The translations under genes and the position numbers were made by a program. Shown in pieces: positions 12,081 through 22,179 of a DNA stretch of 64,000 nt (positions are counted from its first letter, which is position 1; each line of letters begins with the position of its first letter). The stretch lies in the NCBI GenBank assembly GCA_965153355.1, contig OZ231127.1, positions 85,870,001 to 85,934,000 of the forward strand. The letters are read 5' to 3'. The DNA comes from Flaccisagitta enflata (Eukaryota; Chaetognatha; Sagittoidea; Aphragmophora). Under the pieces are notes generated by a model that was not told where the DNA came from, made no database searches, and saw only the letters and a program-made list of their open reading frames with translations.

Positions 12081-12176
12081 ATGATGATGCAGTCTCTCGC
12101 CATCTTCGCTAGGCGTCAGTTTCAAGACATCCTCCCGGGCGGCAAATACGCCGCGTTCGGGTGTGCCAATATGTAA
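12081..12176 (+). CDS. transposase-like gene 1, exon with FARR..LPGGKY motif
   Basis: Open frame ending at TAA 12174. It encodes SLAIFARRQFQDILPGGKY followed by AAFGCANM. A FARR...LPGGxY motif ahead of a VPKTN..CE segment is, from memory, typical of a large uncharacterised, transposon-associated family in invertebrate genomes. Third codon positions are GC-rich as in the two later exons. A likely acceptor is GATGCAG at 12086-12092. The 3' boundary is unclear: in-frame GT at 12160 or 12172 gives the wrong phase for the next exon, so another exon may lie in between. The following intron holds the 1.9-kb insertion 12553-14486. Confidence 0.55.
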   Translation: MMMQSLAIFARRQFQDILPGGKYAAFGCANM

Positions 12177-12552
12177 AACATCATTCTATGGAGATATCAC
12201 ACTAGAACAACATGGGGCCACCAATTTAAAGGCCTTCACCGTTTTTCTTTTATCATATTTTGCTTAACTTCCATTTTTTTCAAAACCCCTGTTTTGCCCC
12301 TAAAATTTGCATATCGTGGTAATCATGTAAATGACTTTATTTCATTTGCCATGTTTGTTGAGGAGTTTGAATATTTTTTAGGGCACCATGAGGTGTAAAA
12401 CTAAACCACAGCTTATTTGGTTCCATCACATCATAAGTCTATAACTGAAGAATAGTATTTCTTTGAGCAAATTTTATGTCTCTTGATAAATAAGAGTTCA
12501 GACATATCATTTTATTTCGATCGCGAAAAAAAATGGTTCCCGATCAAATTTT

Positions 12553-14486
12553 GAAAAACAAGGCCAACACCTATAAGTCGCGTGCGAGACTTACTTACAT
12601 AATCGCCTAATTATTTAAGTACGTTATTTCCTGTAATGATGATAATGACTATAATTACCTATTGACCTATAATTGCCTATAATGACCTATGATTACCTAT
12701 AATTACCTATGATTACCTATAATTACCCATAATCAAATAATGACCTATAAGTACCTATAAAGACCTGTGATTACCTATAATTACATATGGACCAATAATT
12801 ACCTATAATGAGGTATGATTACCCAAAATTACCCACAATTACCTATAATAACATAATGATCTATAATTACCTATAATGACCTATGATTACCTATAGTTAC
12901 CTATAATTACCTATAATTACCCATAATTAAATAATGACCTATAAGTACCTATAAAGACCTATGATTACCTATAATTACATATGGACCAATAATTACCTAT
13001 TATGACCTATGATTACCCATAACTACCCATAACTACCTTTAATAACATAATGACCTTTAATGACCTATGATTACCTATAATTAACTGTAATTGCATAATG
13101 ACCTATAATTACCTATAATTACCTATGATTAGCTATAATTACCTAAAATTGAATATTGACCTATAATTACCTATAATTGTCTATTTACATATAATTACCT
13201 ATAATGACCTATGATTACCTATAATTACCTATTATTACATAATGACCTATAATTACCTTTAATGACCTTTGATTACCTATGATTACCCATAATTTCATAA
13301 TGACCTATGATTACCTATAATTATCTAAAATGACCTATAATTACCTATTATTACATAATGACCTATAATTACCTATAATGATCTATAATTACCTTTAATT
13401 ACCTATGATTATCTATTATTACATAATGACCTATAATTACCAATAATGACCTATAATGACCTATAATGACCTTATAATGACCTATAATGACCTATAATTA
13501 TATAATGACCTATAATTACCTGTAATTACCTATAATTACCTATAATCACCTATAATTATATAATGACCTATAATTACCTGTAATTACCTATAATTACCTA
13601 TAATCACCTATAATTACCTATAATTACCTATGATTGCATAATAACCTATAATTACCTAACATGACCTATAATTACATAATGACCTATAATTACCTACAAT
13701 GACCTATGATTACCTATAATGACCTATATTACCTGTAATTGCATAGTGACCTTTAATGACCTATAATTACCTATGATTACCCAAAATTGCATAATGACCT
13801 ATAATTACCTATAATTATGTAAATAAAAAGTGAAATGACAAAATTGACTAAAATGACTAAAATGACTGAGAATGAGTTAAAATGGCTAAAAATGACTTAA
13901 AATGATGTATAATGACTTATAATGACATAAAATGACTTGAATGACTTAAAATGACTTAAATGATGAAAAGGATATATTAAAATATGACAATTTAAATGAC
14001 TTGGAATGACTTAATGATTTTTAAATCACTTGAAATGATTTAAAATCACTTTAAATGACTTAAGATAACTTTAAATGACATAGAATGACTTAAAATGATG
14101 AAAAGGACTATATTGACTAAAATGACAATAATGACTTAAAATGACTTGGAATGACTTACAATGCCTTTAAATCACTTGAAATGACTTAAAATCACTTTAA
14201 ATGACTTAAAATAACTTTAAATGACATAGAATGACTTAAAATGATGAAAAGGACTATATTGACTAAAATGACAATAATGACTTAAAATAACTTAGAATGA
14301 CTTAGAATGACTTAGAATGACCTAAAATGACTTAGAATGACTTAGAATGACTAAGAATGACTAAAAATGACTTAAAGAAATAAAATTAATAAAAAAAAGT
14401 AAGTGTGACCAACCAACCGACCGACCGACCGACCAACCGACCGACGGACAAAGCGGTTTGTAGAGTCGCGTGCACGCGACTAAAAA
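12553..14486 (+). mobile_element. hairpin-tailed repeat, giant form with minisatellite core
   Basis: Starts AAAAACAAGGCCAACACCTA followed by a hairpin TAAGTCGCGTGCGAGACTTA. It ends in GACC units, CGGACAAAGCGGTTTGTAGA and the terminal hairpin GTCGCGTGCACGCGAC with TAAAAA. The core (about 12640-14390) is an AT-rich minisatellite, first ACCTATAATTACCTATAATG-type units, then TGACTTAAAA-type units. Related copies with the same ends and a shorter core lie at 44937-45497 and, inverted, at 49338-49850. It sits in an intron of gene 1. Confidence 0.85.
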
Positions 14487-14517
14487 GAAAAACGGTGATT
14501 GTCTTAAAATCACTTAG

Positions 14518-14649
14518 TGTTACGATGTCAATATCGGTCATCACTCCTATTTGGCACACCTGAACGCGGCGTTGACACCGGAACAATGCGTCGGAGTACC
14601 GAAGACGAACAAGAAGTGTGAATCCTACTTTGCACAGTGGGATCGCGAG
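14518..14649 (+). CDS. transposase-like gene 1, internal exon (VPKTN..CE motif)
   Basis: A 132-base exon of 44 codons between an acceptor (CACTTAG, 14511-14517; an in-frame stop forbids extension upstream) and a canonical donor GAG/GTATGT at 14650. It encodes YLAHLNAALTPEQ and GVPKTNKKCESYFAQWDRE. It joins in phase 0 to the exon at 15692, giving QWDRE-LRRAP. In the family I recall, this is the segment that precedes the VMFxxNKTS motif. The mobile repeat 12553-14486 ends only 31 bases upstream. Confidence 0.65.
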
Positions 14650-15691
14650 GTATGTAGCGGGAAAATCAAATTATGGTCACCTTCTCCAGACCCTCTTTCT
14701 CTCCTTCTTCTTCTTCTTTACCATCTATCTCTTCCTTGTCATCATCTTTGTCTTCTTCGTCCTCATCATCGTCAACTGTCTTTGTCTTCATCGTCCTCTT
14801 CGTCGTCATTTTTATCTTCTTTGCTTCGTTGTCATTTTCCTTGACATCATCGTGGTCTTCTTCTTAGTCGTCTGACTCGTCGTCGTGTTTGTCATCGTTT
14901 TCTCTTTCTTTTCCTATTTCTTTTGTCGTCGTTTTCTTCTTTTCCTATTTCTTTTGTTGTCGTTTTCTTCTTTTTCTTCTTTTTCTTCCTCTTTTTTCTT
15001 CTTTTTCTTTTTTTCTATTTTCTTCTTTTTTCTTCTTTTTTCTTCTTTTTTTCTTTTTCTTTTCTTTTTCTTCTTTTTCTTCTTTTTCTTTTTCTTTTTC
15101 TTTTTCTTTTTCTTTTTCTTTTTCTTTTTCTTTTCTTTTTCTTATTCTTTTTATTCTTTTTATTTTTTTATTCTTTTTCCTTTTTTTTCTTTTTTCTTTT
15201 TTTTCTTTTTTTTCTTTTTTTTCTTTTTTTTCTTTTTTTCTTTTTTTTCTTTTTTTCTTTTTTTCTTTTTTTCTTTTTTTTTTTTTTCTTTTTTTCTTTT
15301 TTTCTTTTTTTTTTTCTTTTTTTTTCTTTTTTTCTTTTTTTCTTTTTTTCTTTTTTTCTTTTTTTTTCTTTTTTTCTTTTTCTTTTTCTTTTTCTTTTTC
15401 TTTTTCTTTTTCTTTTTCTTTCTTTTTCTTTTTCTTTTTTTTCTTTTTTCTTTTTTTTTTCTTTTTTCTTTTTCTTTTTCTTTTTTTCTTTCTCTTTTTC
15501 TTTTTCTTCTCCTTTTTCTTCTTCTACCTTTTCTTCTTCTTCTTCTTTTTCTTTTTCTTCTTCTTCTTTTTCTTTTTCTTCTCCTTTTTCTTCTTCTTTT
15601 TCTTTTTCTTTTTCTTCTTCTTCTTCATCATCGTCTTTATCTTCTTCTTCAAGTATGCTTTGATTATGTTTGTCCCTTGATTTTTTTACAG
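14650..15691 (+). repeat. intron expanded by pyrimidine-rich low-complexity DNA
   Basis: Between donor GTATGT and acceptor TTTTTTTACAG lies about 1 kb of CTT, CTTTTT and TTTTTTC-type repeats on the plus strand (about 14890-15655). The 455-codon open frame that crosses it is poly-Phe/Leu/Ser on its N-terminal side and should not be read as one protein. The tract may have grown out of the polypyrimidine tract of the splice acceptor. Confidence 0.85.
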
Positions 15692-16252
15692 CTGCGACGG
15701 GCCCCGGCATCTCGCGCCATAGCGATTGAAGCCAAAGTCATGTTCACGATGAACAAGACTTCCAAACGACATGCGGTTATCGAGGAAGCAAAGAAACGCA
15801 CATCTGAGATGAAGGACCGATTCCGAAAACGCGAACAGGCAATCAACGACCTCCGTTCCAGGCGCCTCGAGGAAAAGCGTGAAAAAGTTTGTGCCAAGGC
15901 GACAAAGACTATAAACGATCGTCGAGCCTTGATCGCCAAGGTAAACGCGATGTTAGGCCTCTGGGAAACTGAGGAAGAGGTCAAGCAAGAGCGGCCTCGA
16001 ACAGGTGGAGAGCAACGGCCGCGGCCAAGGGAAAACGTGTGTCATTGCGGCGATCAAGTCTCAGATGACGTATCGTCGACAGATCCTCGAGCAGCCGGTC
16101 ATCAACACTGCGAGCAGCCGGTCATCAACAAAACTGACTGGTCGTACTCCGAAGGCTTGGTGGTTTGCGGCATCCCGGCTCTCACTGCAAAGCTGATCAA
16201 CATCATTCAACAAGCTCCGACTGAATCCACCGAAGCTGAATCCGCGGAATAA
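15692..16252 (+). CDS. transposase-like gene 1, 3' terminal exon (frame-damaged)
   Basis: Starts after TTTACAG at 15691 in phase 0 and ends at TAA 16250-16252; this TAA lies inside AATAAA, so the poly(A) signal overlaps the stop. It encodes VMFTMNKTSKRH, a charged coiled-coil-like region (about residues 25-95) and LGLWETEEEV. Beyond this the expected IKSQMTYRRQILEQ motif appears only in another frame (about 16,035-16,095). A 23-bp tandem duplication (16088-16110 and 16111-16133) then carries the frame back to TDWSYSEG and ALTAKLINII. Two frame changes inside a conserved tail indicate a decayed gene. Confidence 0.65.
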   Translation: MRRAPASRAIAIEAKVMFTMNKTSKRHAVIEEAKKRTSEMKDRFRKREQAINDLRSRRLEEKREKVCAKATKTINDRRALIAKVNAMLGLWETEEEVKQERPRTGGEQRPRPRENVCHCGDQVSDDVSSTDPRAAGHQHCEQPVINKTDWSYSEGLVVCGIPALTAKLINIIQQAPTESTEAESAE

Positions 16253-16353
16253 AATGAACAACAATTTTACTTGATCTCAAACGTATTTATTTGCTATTGC
16301 ATCGTGAATGAATTATTTTTACAAATTTTTTTTTTTTGCGTCAGTTGAATATA

Positions 16354-16898
16354 CAGTAGATCTCGTCTAGACTTGAGATAACGGGGGCAAGCATTGTAGC
16401 AAAATGAACAAAGCCAGGGAAGTGATATTTGAAACATAGACTAATTATGAGATGCTTTATTGCCTATGATAGCTGGTTGCCATGGAAACGCATTTCTATG
16501 TATTTTCGCTTAAATATCAACATTTTGAGAAATTTTTTTAGGGAACATTTTTTAAAATTAAATTTGCAACAACTTTCCCACAGTATGTTCTGTAAGAATG
16601 TCGCTCGTTTAGCGGTTGCTAGGGGTTGTCACACTTGGATACGCTCCCTAGCAACGGCCAAACGAGCGACATTCTTACAGAACATACTGTGGGAAAGTTG
16701 TAGCAAATTTGATTTTAAGCAATGTTCCTAAAATTTATCAAAGTGATATTTAAGCGAGAATACATGGAAATGTGTTTCCATAACGCTCCTATCATGAATT
16801 AAAGCATCCTTTGATTTCTGTGATCAAATATTGCTCCTCTGCCTTCAAATCTTTCGTGCTTGCCCGTTATCTCAAGTCTAGGCGAAGATCTACTGTAA
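16354..16898. mobile_element. palindromic MITE with near-perfect inner hairpin
   Basis: The arms begin CAGTAGATCTCGTCTAGACT and end at its inverse near 16898; each arm is about 250 bases. The inner part (about 16555-16720) pairs almost perfectly around GCTAGGGGTTGTCACACTTG. One arm recurs alone at about 33750-33860. It inserted downstream of gene 1 inside the 8-kb transposon. Confidence 0.8.
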
Positions 16899-16933
16899 TT
16901 GAATTACACTCTAAAGTATTACAATTCAATTCC

Positions 16934-16936
<3 letters not shown>

Positions 16937-16982
<46 letters not shown>

Positions 16983-17005
16983 CAGACAGACAGACAGGCA
17001 GACAG
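16937..17005. repeat. (GA)n-(GACA)n compound microsatellite
   Basis: A GA run passes into GACAGACAGACAGACA, the same order as at 40069 and 62670. Confidence 0.95.
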
Positions 17006-17164
17006 ATCTCTTGTTTTGGGATCTGGCGTAAGTATCGTCAGGTTCGCTTCCGTGTAGGCACCGCCAAATCGTGAAGACTAACAACTGCTTCAGAGGGTTT
17101 TTTTCCTGCTTCCTGGATCTTACACGAACACCGCAACAGCGATGAATTGCCGCGCTTGATGACA

Positions 17165-17165
<1 letters not shown>

Positions 17166-17257
<92 letters not shown>
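17166..17257. repeat. (TTG)n microsatellite
   Basis: About 30 TTG units. Confidence 0.97.
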
Positions 17258-17419
17258 AATTGTTATTATATCTCCATTGCTGTTGCCGCATCCTCCATTG
17301 CCGGTATTTTGTTGCTCAAAGTTCAAGGATTTTCCGCGACCACATTGCCACCGCCGCCGTTGTTGACGTCATTGCCGCCACTGCTGCGCCCGTTGCTGCT
17401 ACTGGTAATATTGCTCGCG

Positions 17420-17469
<50 letters not shown>

Positions 17470-17541
17470 GAATTGCACAAATTTGATGCAAGTGCGTCAG
17501 TATAGAGCGAATGTGAGTAGTGCGATCACCTCTTACGTCAT
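17420..17541. repeat. (TTG)n plus 72-bp shared flank, copy 1
   Basis: A TTG run is followed by AATTGCACAAATTTGATGCA, GTGCGTCAGTATAGAGCG and on to CACCTCTTACG. The same flank, apparently identical, follows the TTG tract at 18417-18795. Confidence 0.85.
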
Positions 17542-17640
17542 GGTGAACAGGAACAGGAAATTTTGGTTTCATATCACTTTTTGCTTGTAATATATATCTA
17601 TAATCTAAAAATATTATTGTGATTTCAATTAAGTATTTTC

Positions 17641-17860
17641 AGTTGCGCACACGCGACTCTACAACCCGCTTTGTCAATCGGTTGGTCAGTCGGTTGGTTT
17701 GGTCGGTCGGTTGGTTGGTTTGGTTGGTGGTGGTCACACTTTACTTTTTTTCGATTTTATTATTTTGACGTCCCTGCTCCTGCCCAAATGGTTTGGCGAC
17801 CTCAAATATGGCCCCTGCCCACCCGCACGCGACTTAGGTAGCTGTGCATCCGACCTTGTT
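17641..17860 (-). mobile_element. hairpin-tailed repeat, inverted
   Basis: Read on the minus strand it runs from CAACAAGGTCGGATGCACAG through the GGGTGGGCAGGGGC block and GACC/AACC units to GGGTTGTAGAGTCGCGTGTG. It is inserted in the 3' part of the 8-kb transposon. Bases 17861-18310 are AT-rich with nothing assignable. Confidence 0.75.
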
Positions 17861-18414
17861 GATTTAATGTATAAGGTATTTTAACAATGTTTCTAAATCC
17901 AGAATATTGACTATAGTTTCATAAGAATCAGTAAGAACAATTGAATGTTTGAACTCCTTAGAAAAAAGGTGAACAAGATTTCAAAATGTTGTTGGGTGAA
18001 ATTATATCACGGCATCAGTAAAGATAATTTTGCATTTCTAAGAACATGGCCCTTTTTTTATATGTTTTTATAAAGAGGCCATGTTTTTGTATGTGCAAAT
18101 TTCTTTATTCTTATGCAAAGAGATAATTTCGCCTAATTGAAGTGAGATGACAAAATATAATTTTCTACCTTATTTCAATACATTATGTACATCAAATGTG
18201 TATGTTAGATATTATCTATGCAAAAATTTATTGTTTAACACTTAAAAAATGTTTTTTCAACAAAAAAAAAAATTATAAAAAAAATGATACAAAAATATCT
18301 AAAAAATTGTAATGACACATGAGATTTCTTCTTCCCGTACACTGCGTCTTACGAGGTGGCATGGCTCACCGTCCCTTGCAGGCCTCGTACATGCCGTTCT
18401 TGGCGGCCATCTCC

Positions 18415-18416
<2 letters not shown>

Positions 18417-18481
<65 letters not shown>

Positions 18482-18498
18482 GATGTTTTGTTGTTTTT

Positions 18499-18535
<37 letters not shown>

Positions 18536-18671
18536 TGTTGTTTTTGTTGTTGTTGTGTTGTTGTTATTGTTGTTGTTGTTGTTGTTGTTGTTGCGTTGTT
18601 GTTGTTTGCGTTTGTTGTTGTTGTTGTTGTTGTCGGCGTTTTTGTTGTTGTTGTTGTTGTTGTCGGCGTTT

Positions 18672-18733
<62 letters not shown>

Positions 18734-18741
18734 GGCCTTTT

Positions 18742-18794
<53 letters not shown>

Positions 18795-18795
18795 G
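18417..18795. repeat. (TTG)n microsatellite, interrupted
   Basis: Long TTG array with TTGTTTTTATTG, TGCG and TCGGCGTTTT interruptions; the latter recurs, so the array has a higher-order pattern. Confidence 0.97.
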
Positions 18796-18864
18796 AATTG
18801 CACAAATTTGATGCAAGTGCGTCAGTATAGAGCGAATGTGAGTAGTGCGATCACCTCTTACGAT
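18796..18864. repeat. 72-bp shared flank, copy 2
   Basis: Matches 17470-17541 from AATTGCACAAATTTGATGCA to CACCTCTTACG. It ends 9 bases before the right TIR of the 8-kb element, so copy 2 is probably the original subterminal sequence and copy 1 a duplication made together with TTG units. Confidence 0.8.
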
Positions 18865-18872
18865 TAAATGGT

Positions 18873-19072
18873 GACATTTGTTTTCAATTCGTGTGAATTT
18901 CTTATCATAATTTCAGATGGCCTCCCTGTCGTAATCGTTCTCCCGTTAGTTTGCTTCAGTCCTTAGTAATTTTCTACAAGGCAATTATACGCCTACATTT
19001 AATGGTAGATCTCGTCTCAGCATCTTATCAGTGATTAGCAAAATCTACCATCCTCGTTTTGTCCATAGACTG
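18873..19072 (-). repeat. right terminal inverted repeat of the 8-kb element
   Basis: Inverted partner of 11051-11250. It ends ...TCGTTTTGTCCATAGACTG and is followed by TTTA (19073-19076), the same 4 bases as before the left end. Confidence 0.85.
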
Positions 19073-19188
19073 TTTACGACAGTCCTAATTCATTCCTATT
19101 TAGTCGGTTATGATTCTACTGATAACTATCAGACATTATCCACGAGACAAGAGAAGAGGAAGGGGAAAGGGAGAGAGAGAAAGAGAGA

Positions 19189-19194
19189 CACGCG

Positions 19195-19276
<82 letters not shown>
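19189..19276. repeat. (CG)n(CA)n microsatellite
   Basis: CGCGCGCG passes into about 36 CA units. Confidence 0.97.
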
Positions 19277-19277
<1 letters not shown>

Positions 19278-19639
19278 ATCGAGGAGAAAGGCAATGAAAG
19301 TTGTCGCATACACTCGGAGCCTTGGTGGACCATCCATTGCGTACAGGATGCATGGGAGAAATACAGATCAAGAAACAAACAAACAATGAACAGAAATTCC
19401 CACGAAAGACTTGAAAAAATATGGAAAACAAAAGAAAGAACATGGTTTTATCAAATCTATTGTGGTATTTTTGACATAAGCTTGTTCAAATATAAATTGG
19501 TTGTGTTTGTTTCCTCCTATGCGTGTGTTTTCTTTTCTAGTTTGCATATTTTCTATCAAAAGTGTGTTTATTTGTTGTTGTATGAGTTTACTTGGATCTT
19601 TTGGATCAGTGGAAGTAAGCAGGATACAGCGCGCTAACA

Positions 19640-19800
19640 GGAGCTCCAACTAACGCACCAAGTCACCAACAAGCTGAATAACAAGTGCACCAACATATTT
19701 ACCAACAAACGCACCGAGAAATTCACCAACAAACGCAGCAACAAGCTTACCAACAAGCTCAGCAAGAATCGCACCAACAAGCTCACCCACAGGCTCACTA
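19640..19800. repeat. degenerate 12-17-bp tandem repeat
   Basis: CACCAACAAGCTCACC / CACCAACAAACGCACC-type units in a row. Bases 19277-19639 hold nothing assignable. Confidence 0.6.
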
Positions 19801-19898
19801 ACCGTACCAAACACGCGTGGCGGGGAAACTTAGAATCGAATTTACATAAATCAATTACAAAGCAAATTTTGTACCCATTCTTGTCACGAATTCCTGTC

Positions 19899-19998
<100 letters not shown>

Positions 19999-20339
19999 TT
20001 TATAAAAGGAATTTGTGAACATCCACTGCTCTTGTTCTCCACTTATATCTCATTTAGTGCACCTGTCTACCTTCGCCTTTCCTCTTCTTTATATGAAAGA
20101 TGGACAAAATTACTACCCAACATTACTACCCTATATCTTACAGTTATAAAATGATACTGATCAATAATCATATGAAATCCATTATTCTTTTTTTACCACG
20201 TACATGGCGAAAAAAAAAGAATCTTAAAAATACATTTTCCCCTTTTTGTTACAATTTGTAAAGAGAATTTCGACTATATGAAACCCAATTGGTTTTACAG
20301 ATAGTTCGAAATCTGTCTGAAATCAGTGTGTTCACTGTA

Positions 20340-20650
20340 CAGTCAGCGGACAAAACATAATAGGTATATATATCATACCGTTGGTTTTGATCCAACATGC
20401 TGATAGTGGTCAAAATATTGTATGCAACAACCAGTGGTTTAAATAACACCCAGCTGTAATGTTACAAAATTGTAACATTACAGTTGGCTGTAATTCTAAC
20501 AACCAGTTGTTGAATACAACATTTTGTTTGTTACAGCCGGCTGTAACTTGAGCAACTGATTGTCGCATACAATATTTTGTTTTTGAGCAGTATGTTGGAT
20601 CGAAGCCAGTGGTATGATATATATACCTATAGTGTTTTGTCCACTGACTG
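20340..20650. mobile_element. palindromic MITE, TSD TGTA
   Basis: Both ends read CAGTC(A)G.GGACAAAAC inward, followed by a TATATATCATAC block. The centre holds the palindrome TAATGTTACAAAATTGTAAC. TGTA flanks both sides (20336-20339 and 20651-20654). The terminus relates it to 7561-8242 and to the 8-kb element. Confidence 0.85.
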
Positions 20651-20820
20651 TGTACTCGGTTCAACAGATAAACCAACCTGCAATTTCGCAGTTTCCTTTG
20701 TCTTTTTTGGAGGGTTTTGATCGAATGTCAACTTCCCGGCATTGACAGGCTCATAAAAAGCTCATAAAAACAGAGTAAATGGGGCAGAGATCGGTAGAAT
20801 CAGGATTCACTTCATTTGAC

Positions 20821-21009
20821 ACAAGGCTGGATACACAGCTACCCTGGTCGCGTGCGGGTCGGCAGGAGCAGCGCTGGAGGTCACTAGGGCATCTGGGCAG
20901 GAGCCATGTGCTCAAAAAGCTAAAAAATGCCGAAAAAATTAAAAGGGGGCCAACCAACCGACCGACCGACCGACATAGCGGGTTGTAGAGTCGCGTAGCA
21001 CGCGACTAA
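20821..21009 (+). mobile_element. hairpin-tailed repeat
   Basis: Runs from ACAAGGCTGGATACACAGCT through GGTCGCGTGCGGGTCGGCAG and GACCGACCGACC to GTCGCGTAGCACGCGACTAA. Its last bases form part of the 8-bp target duplication of the hAT-like MITE that follows, so it is older than that MITE. Confidence 0.8.
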
Positions 21010-21013
21010 TGAT

Positions 21014-21518
21014 CAGGGGCGTATTTGAGCGCAAATTTTTGGGGCAGCAAGCCAAAATCTGTGTCCCAACGAGTCTTTTGTCCCAAAGATTTTTCTATTA
21101 TCTATGGAGCTAATTATGCAACTAACATTACCAATTTTTACTGTTTTTTAATGTAACAATTGTGTTATAATATGAAAAGAAGTCTTGCTTTACTACAGTG
21201 TAAGATGTTTACTAGTGAAAGCATAAACAAGCCTGAGGATGATGATGTTTTGTCAGATGACATGAAGCATAGTTATTATCAAAAAATTCATGACATTTGA
21301 AGCATTGTTCTTTTTACCTATGGGGGTTATATGGAATTGTTTTCTATAAGACATTTCAAATTTCGATTTGTTGGTGAAAACTTGGAAATGAGAAATGATT
21401 AAGATCGATTTGATTGATGAAGAAGGCATCAACCTAGGCAATGAAATGAATAGGGATGAATTGGTTTAGTAAATCGATCCCATGAAACCCCATTGTAGTA
21501 CAGCTGGAAATATTTCGA

Positions 21519-21603
<85 letters not shown>

Positions 21604-21679
21604 GTGTCCCAATGAAATTTGTGCCCCAATAAAAAGGGCAGCAGCTGCTGCCCCTGACGCCCCGTCAAATACGCCCCTG
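21014..21679. mobile_element. hAT-like MITE with exact 8-bp TSD
   Basis: The ends are CAGGGGCGTATTTGAGCG and its inverse CGTCAAATACGCCCCTG. CTAATGAT lies at 21006-21013 and again at 21680-21687. CAGGG-type ends with 8-bp duplications are the hallmark of hAT elements. The subterminal GGGGCAGCAAGCC / GGGCAGCAGCTGCTGCCCC is inverted too. The body holds a CT microsatellite (21523-21599) and no transposase. Confidence 0.9.
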
Positions 21680-21785
21680 CTAATGATTAACATTGACTTG
21701 TCCGTATTATTTCGTTTTGTATCATACTTTTCATTACGTTGAGTTACCTTCTATTGCATCCGCGGATTCGTGCGATATTTTCCCA

Positions 21786-21930
21786 CGACGGAGTATCGAC
21801 TCTATAAGAGGCTTTGTCTGTTCATCTGTTCATCCGTCCGTCCGTCCGTTTGTCTGTCCATTGGTCCGTTGGTCCATCTGTAACGCAAAACAGTCAAAAA
21901 AATTTGTAACGCATTTCGTTGGTGTGTGAG
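21786..21930 (-). mobile_element. hairpin-tailed repeat fragment
   Basis: TATCGACTCTATAAGAGGCT, (CCGT) units and TTGGTCCGTTGGTCC are followed by GTAACGCAAAACAGTC. It corresponds to the inverted 3' half of the family. Confidence 0.5.
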
Positions 21931-22179
21931 CATTTGTGCGCCTTGTGGACTGTGTGAAGGGTTAGGGGCGGTGTGGAGAAGGGTACGCTGTCCGTTTCGA
22001 TATTGTAACCCTGCAATACTTGCTCACCCAACTTTCTCATTGAGTGGAAGAATCCGTGGACTAGAAACGAGGTCACGAAAGTTCGACTTTGACGTTATTC
22101 CGGATAAATTTCTGGCTTCTTGACTTTTCCACTACTTCCCCTTAGCAGTTCCTTTCGGCCTCTGGTTCCCCATTACGCG

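Larger units (their letters stand above)
11051..19072 (+). mobile_element. 8-kb TIR DNA transposon, TSD TTTA, carrying a transposase-like gene
   Basis: Bases 11051-11250 and 18873-19072 are inverted copies of each other, both 200 bases long, with about 90% identity by eye. Both begin CAGTCTATGGACAAAACGA, and TTTA flanks the unit at 11047-11050 and 19073-19076. Inside lies the 3' part of a spliced gene (exons 12081-12176, 14518-14649, 15692-16252) of a family I know as transposon-associated. The core is littered with later insertions: hairpin-tailed repeats (11360, 11705, 12553, 17641), a palindromic MITE (16354) and microsatellites. The 5' coding part with any catalytic residues is not visible, so this copy is probably dead. 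I cannot place it in a named superfamily. Confidence 0.8.

Noticed and set aside
14885-15680. Open frames of 246-455 codons rich in Phe, Leu and Ser, resembling a membrane protein
   Set aside because: They are translations of CTT/CTTTTT low-complexity DNA inside an intron with canonical splice sites; only the C-terminal part after 15692 is a real exon.
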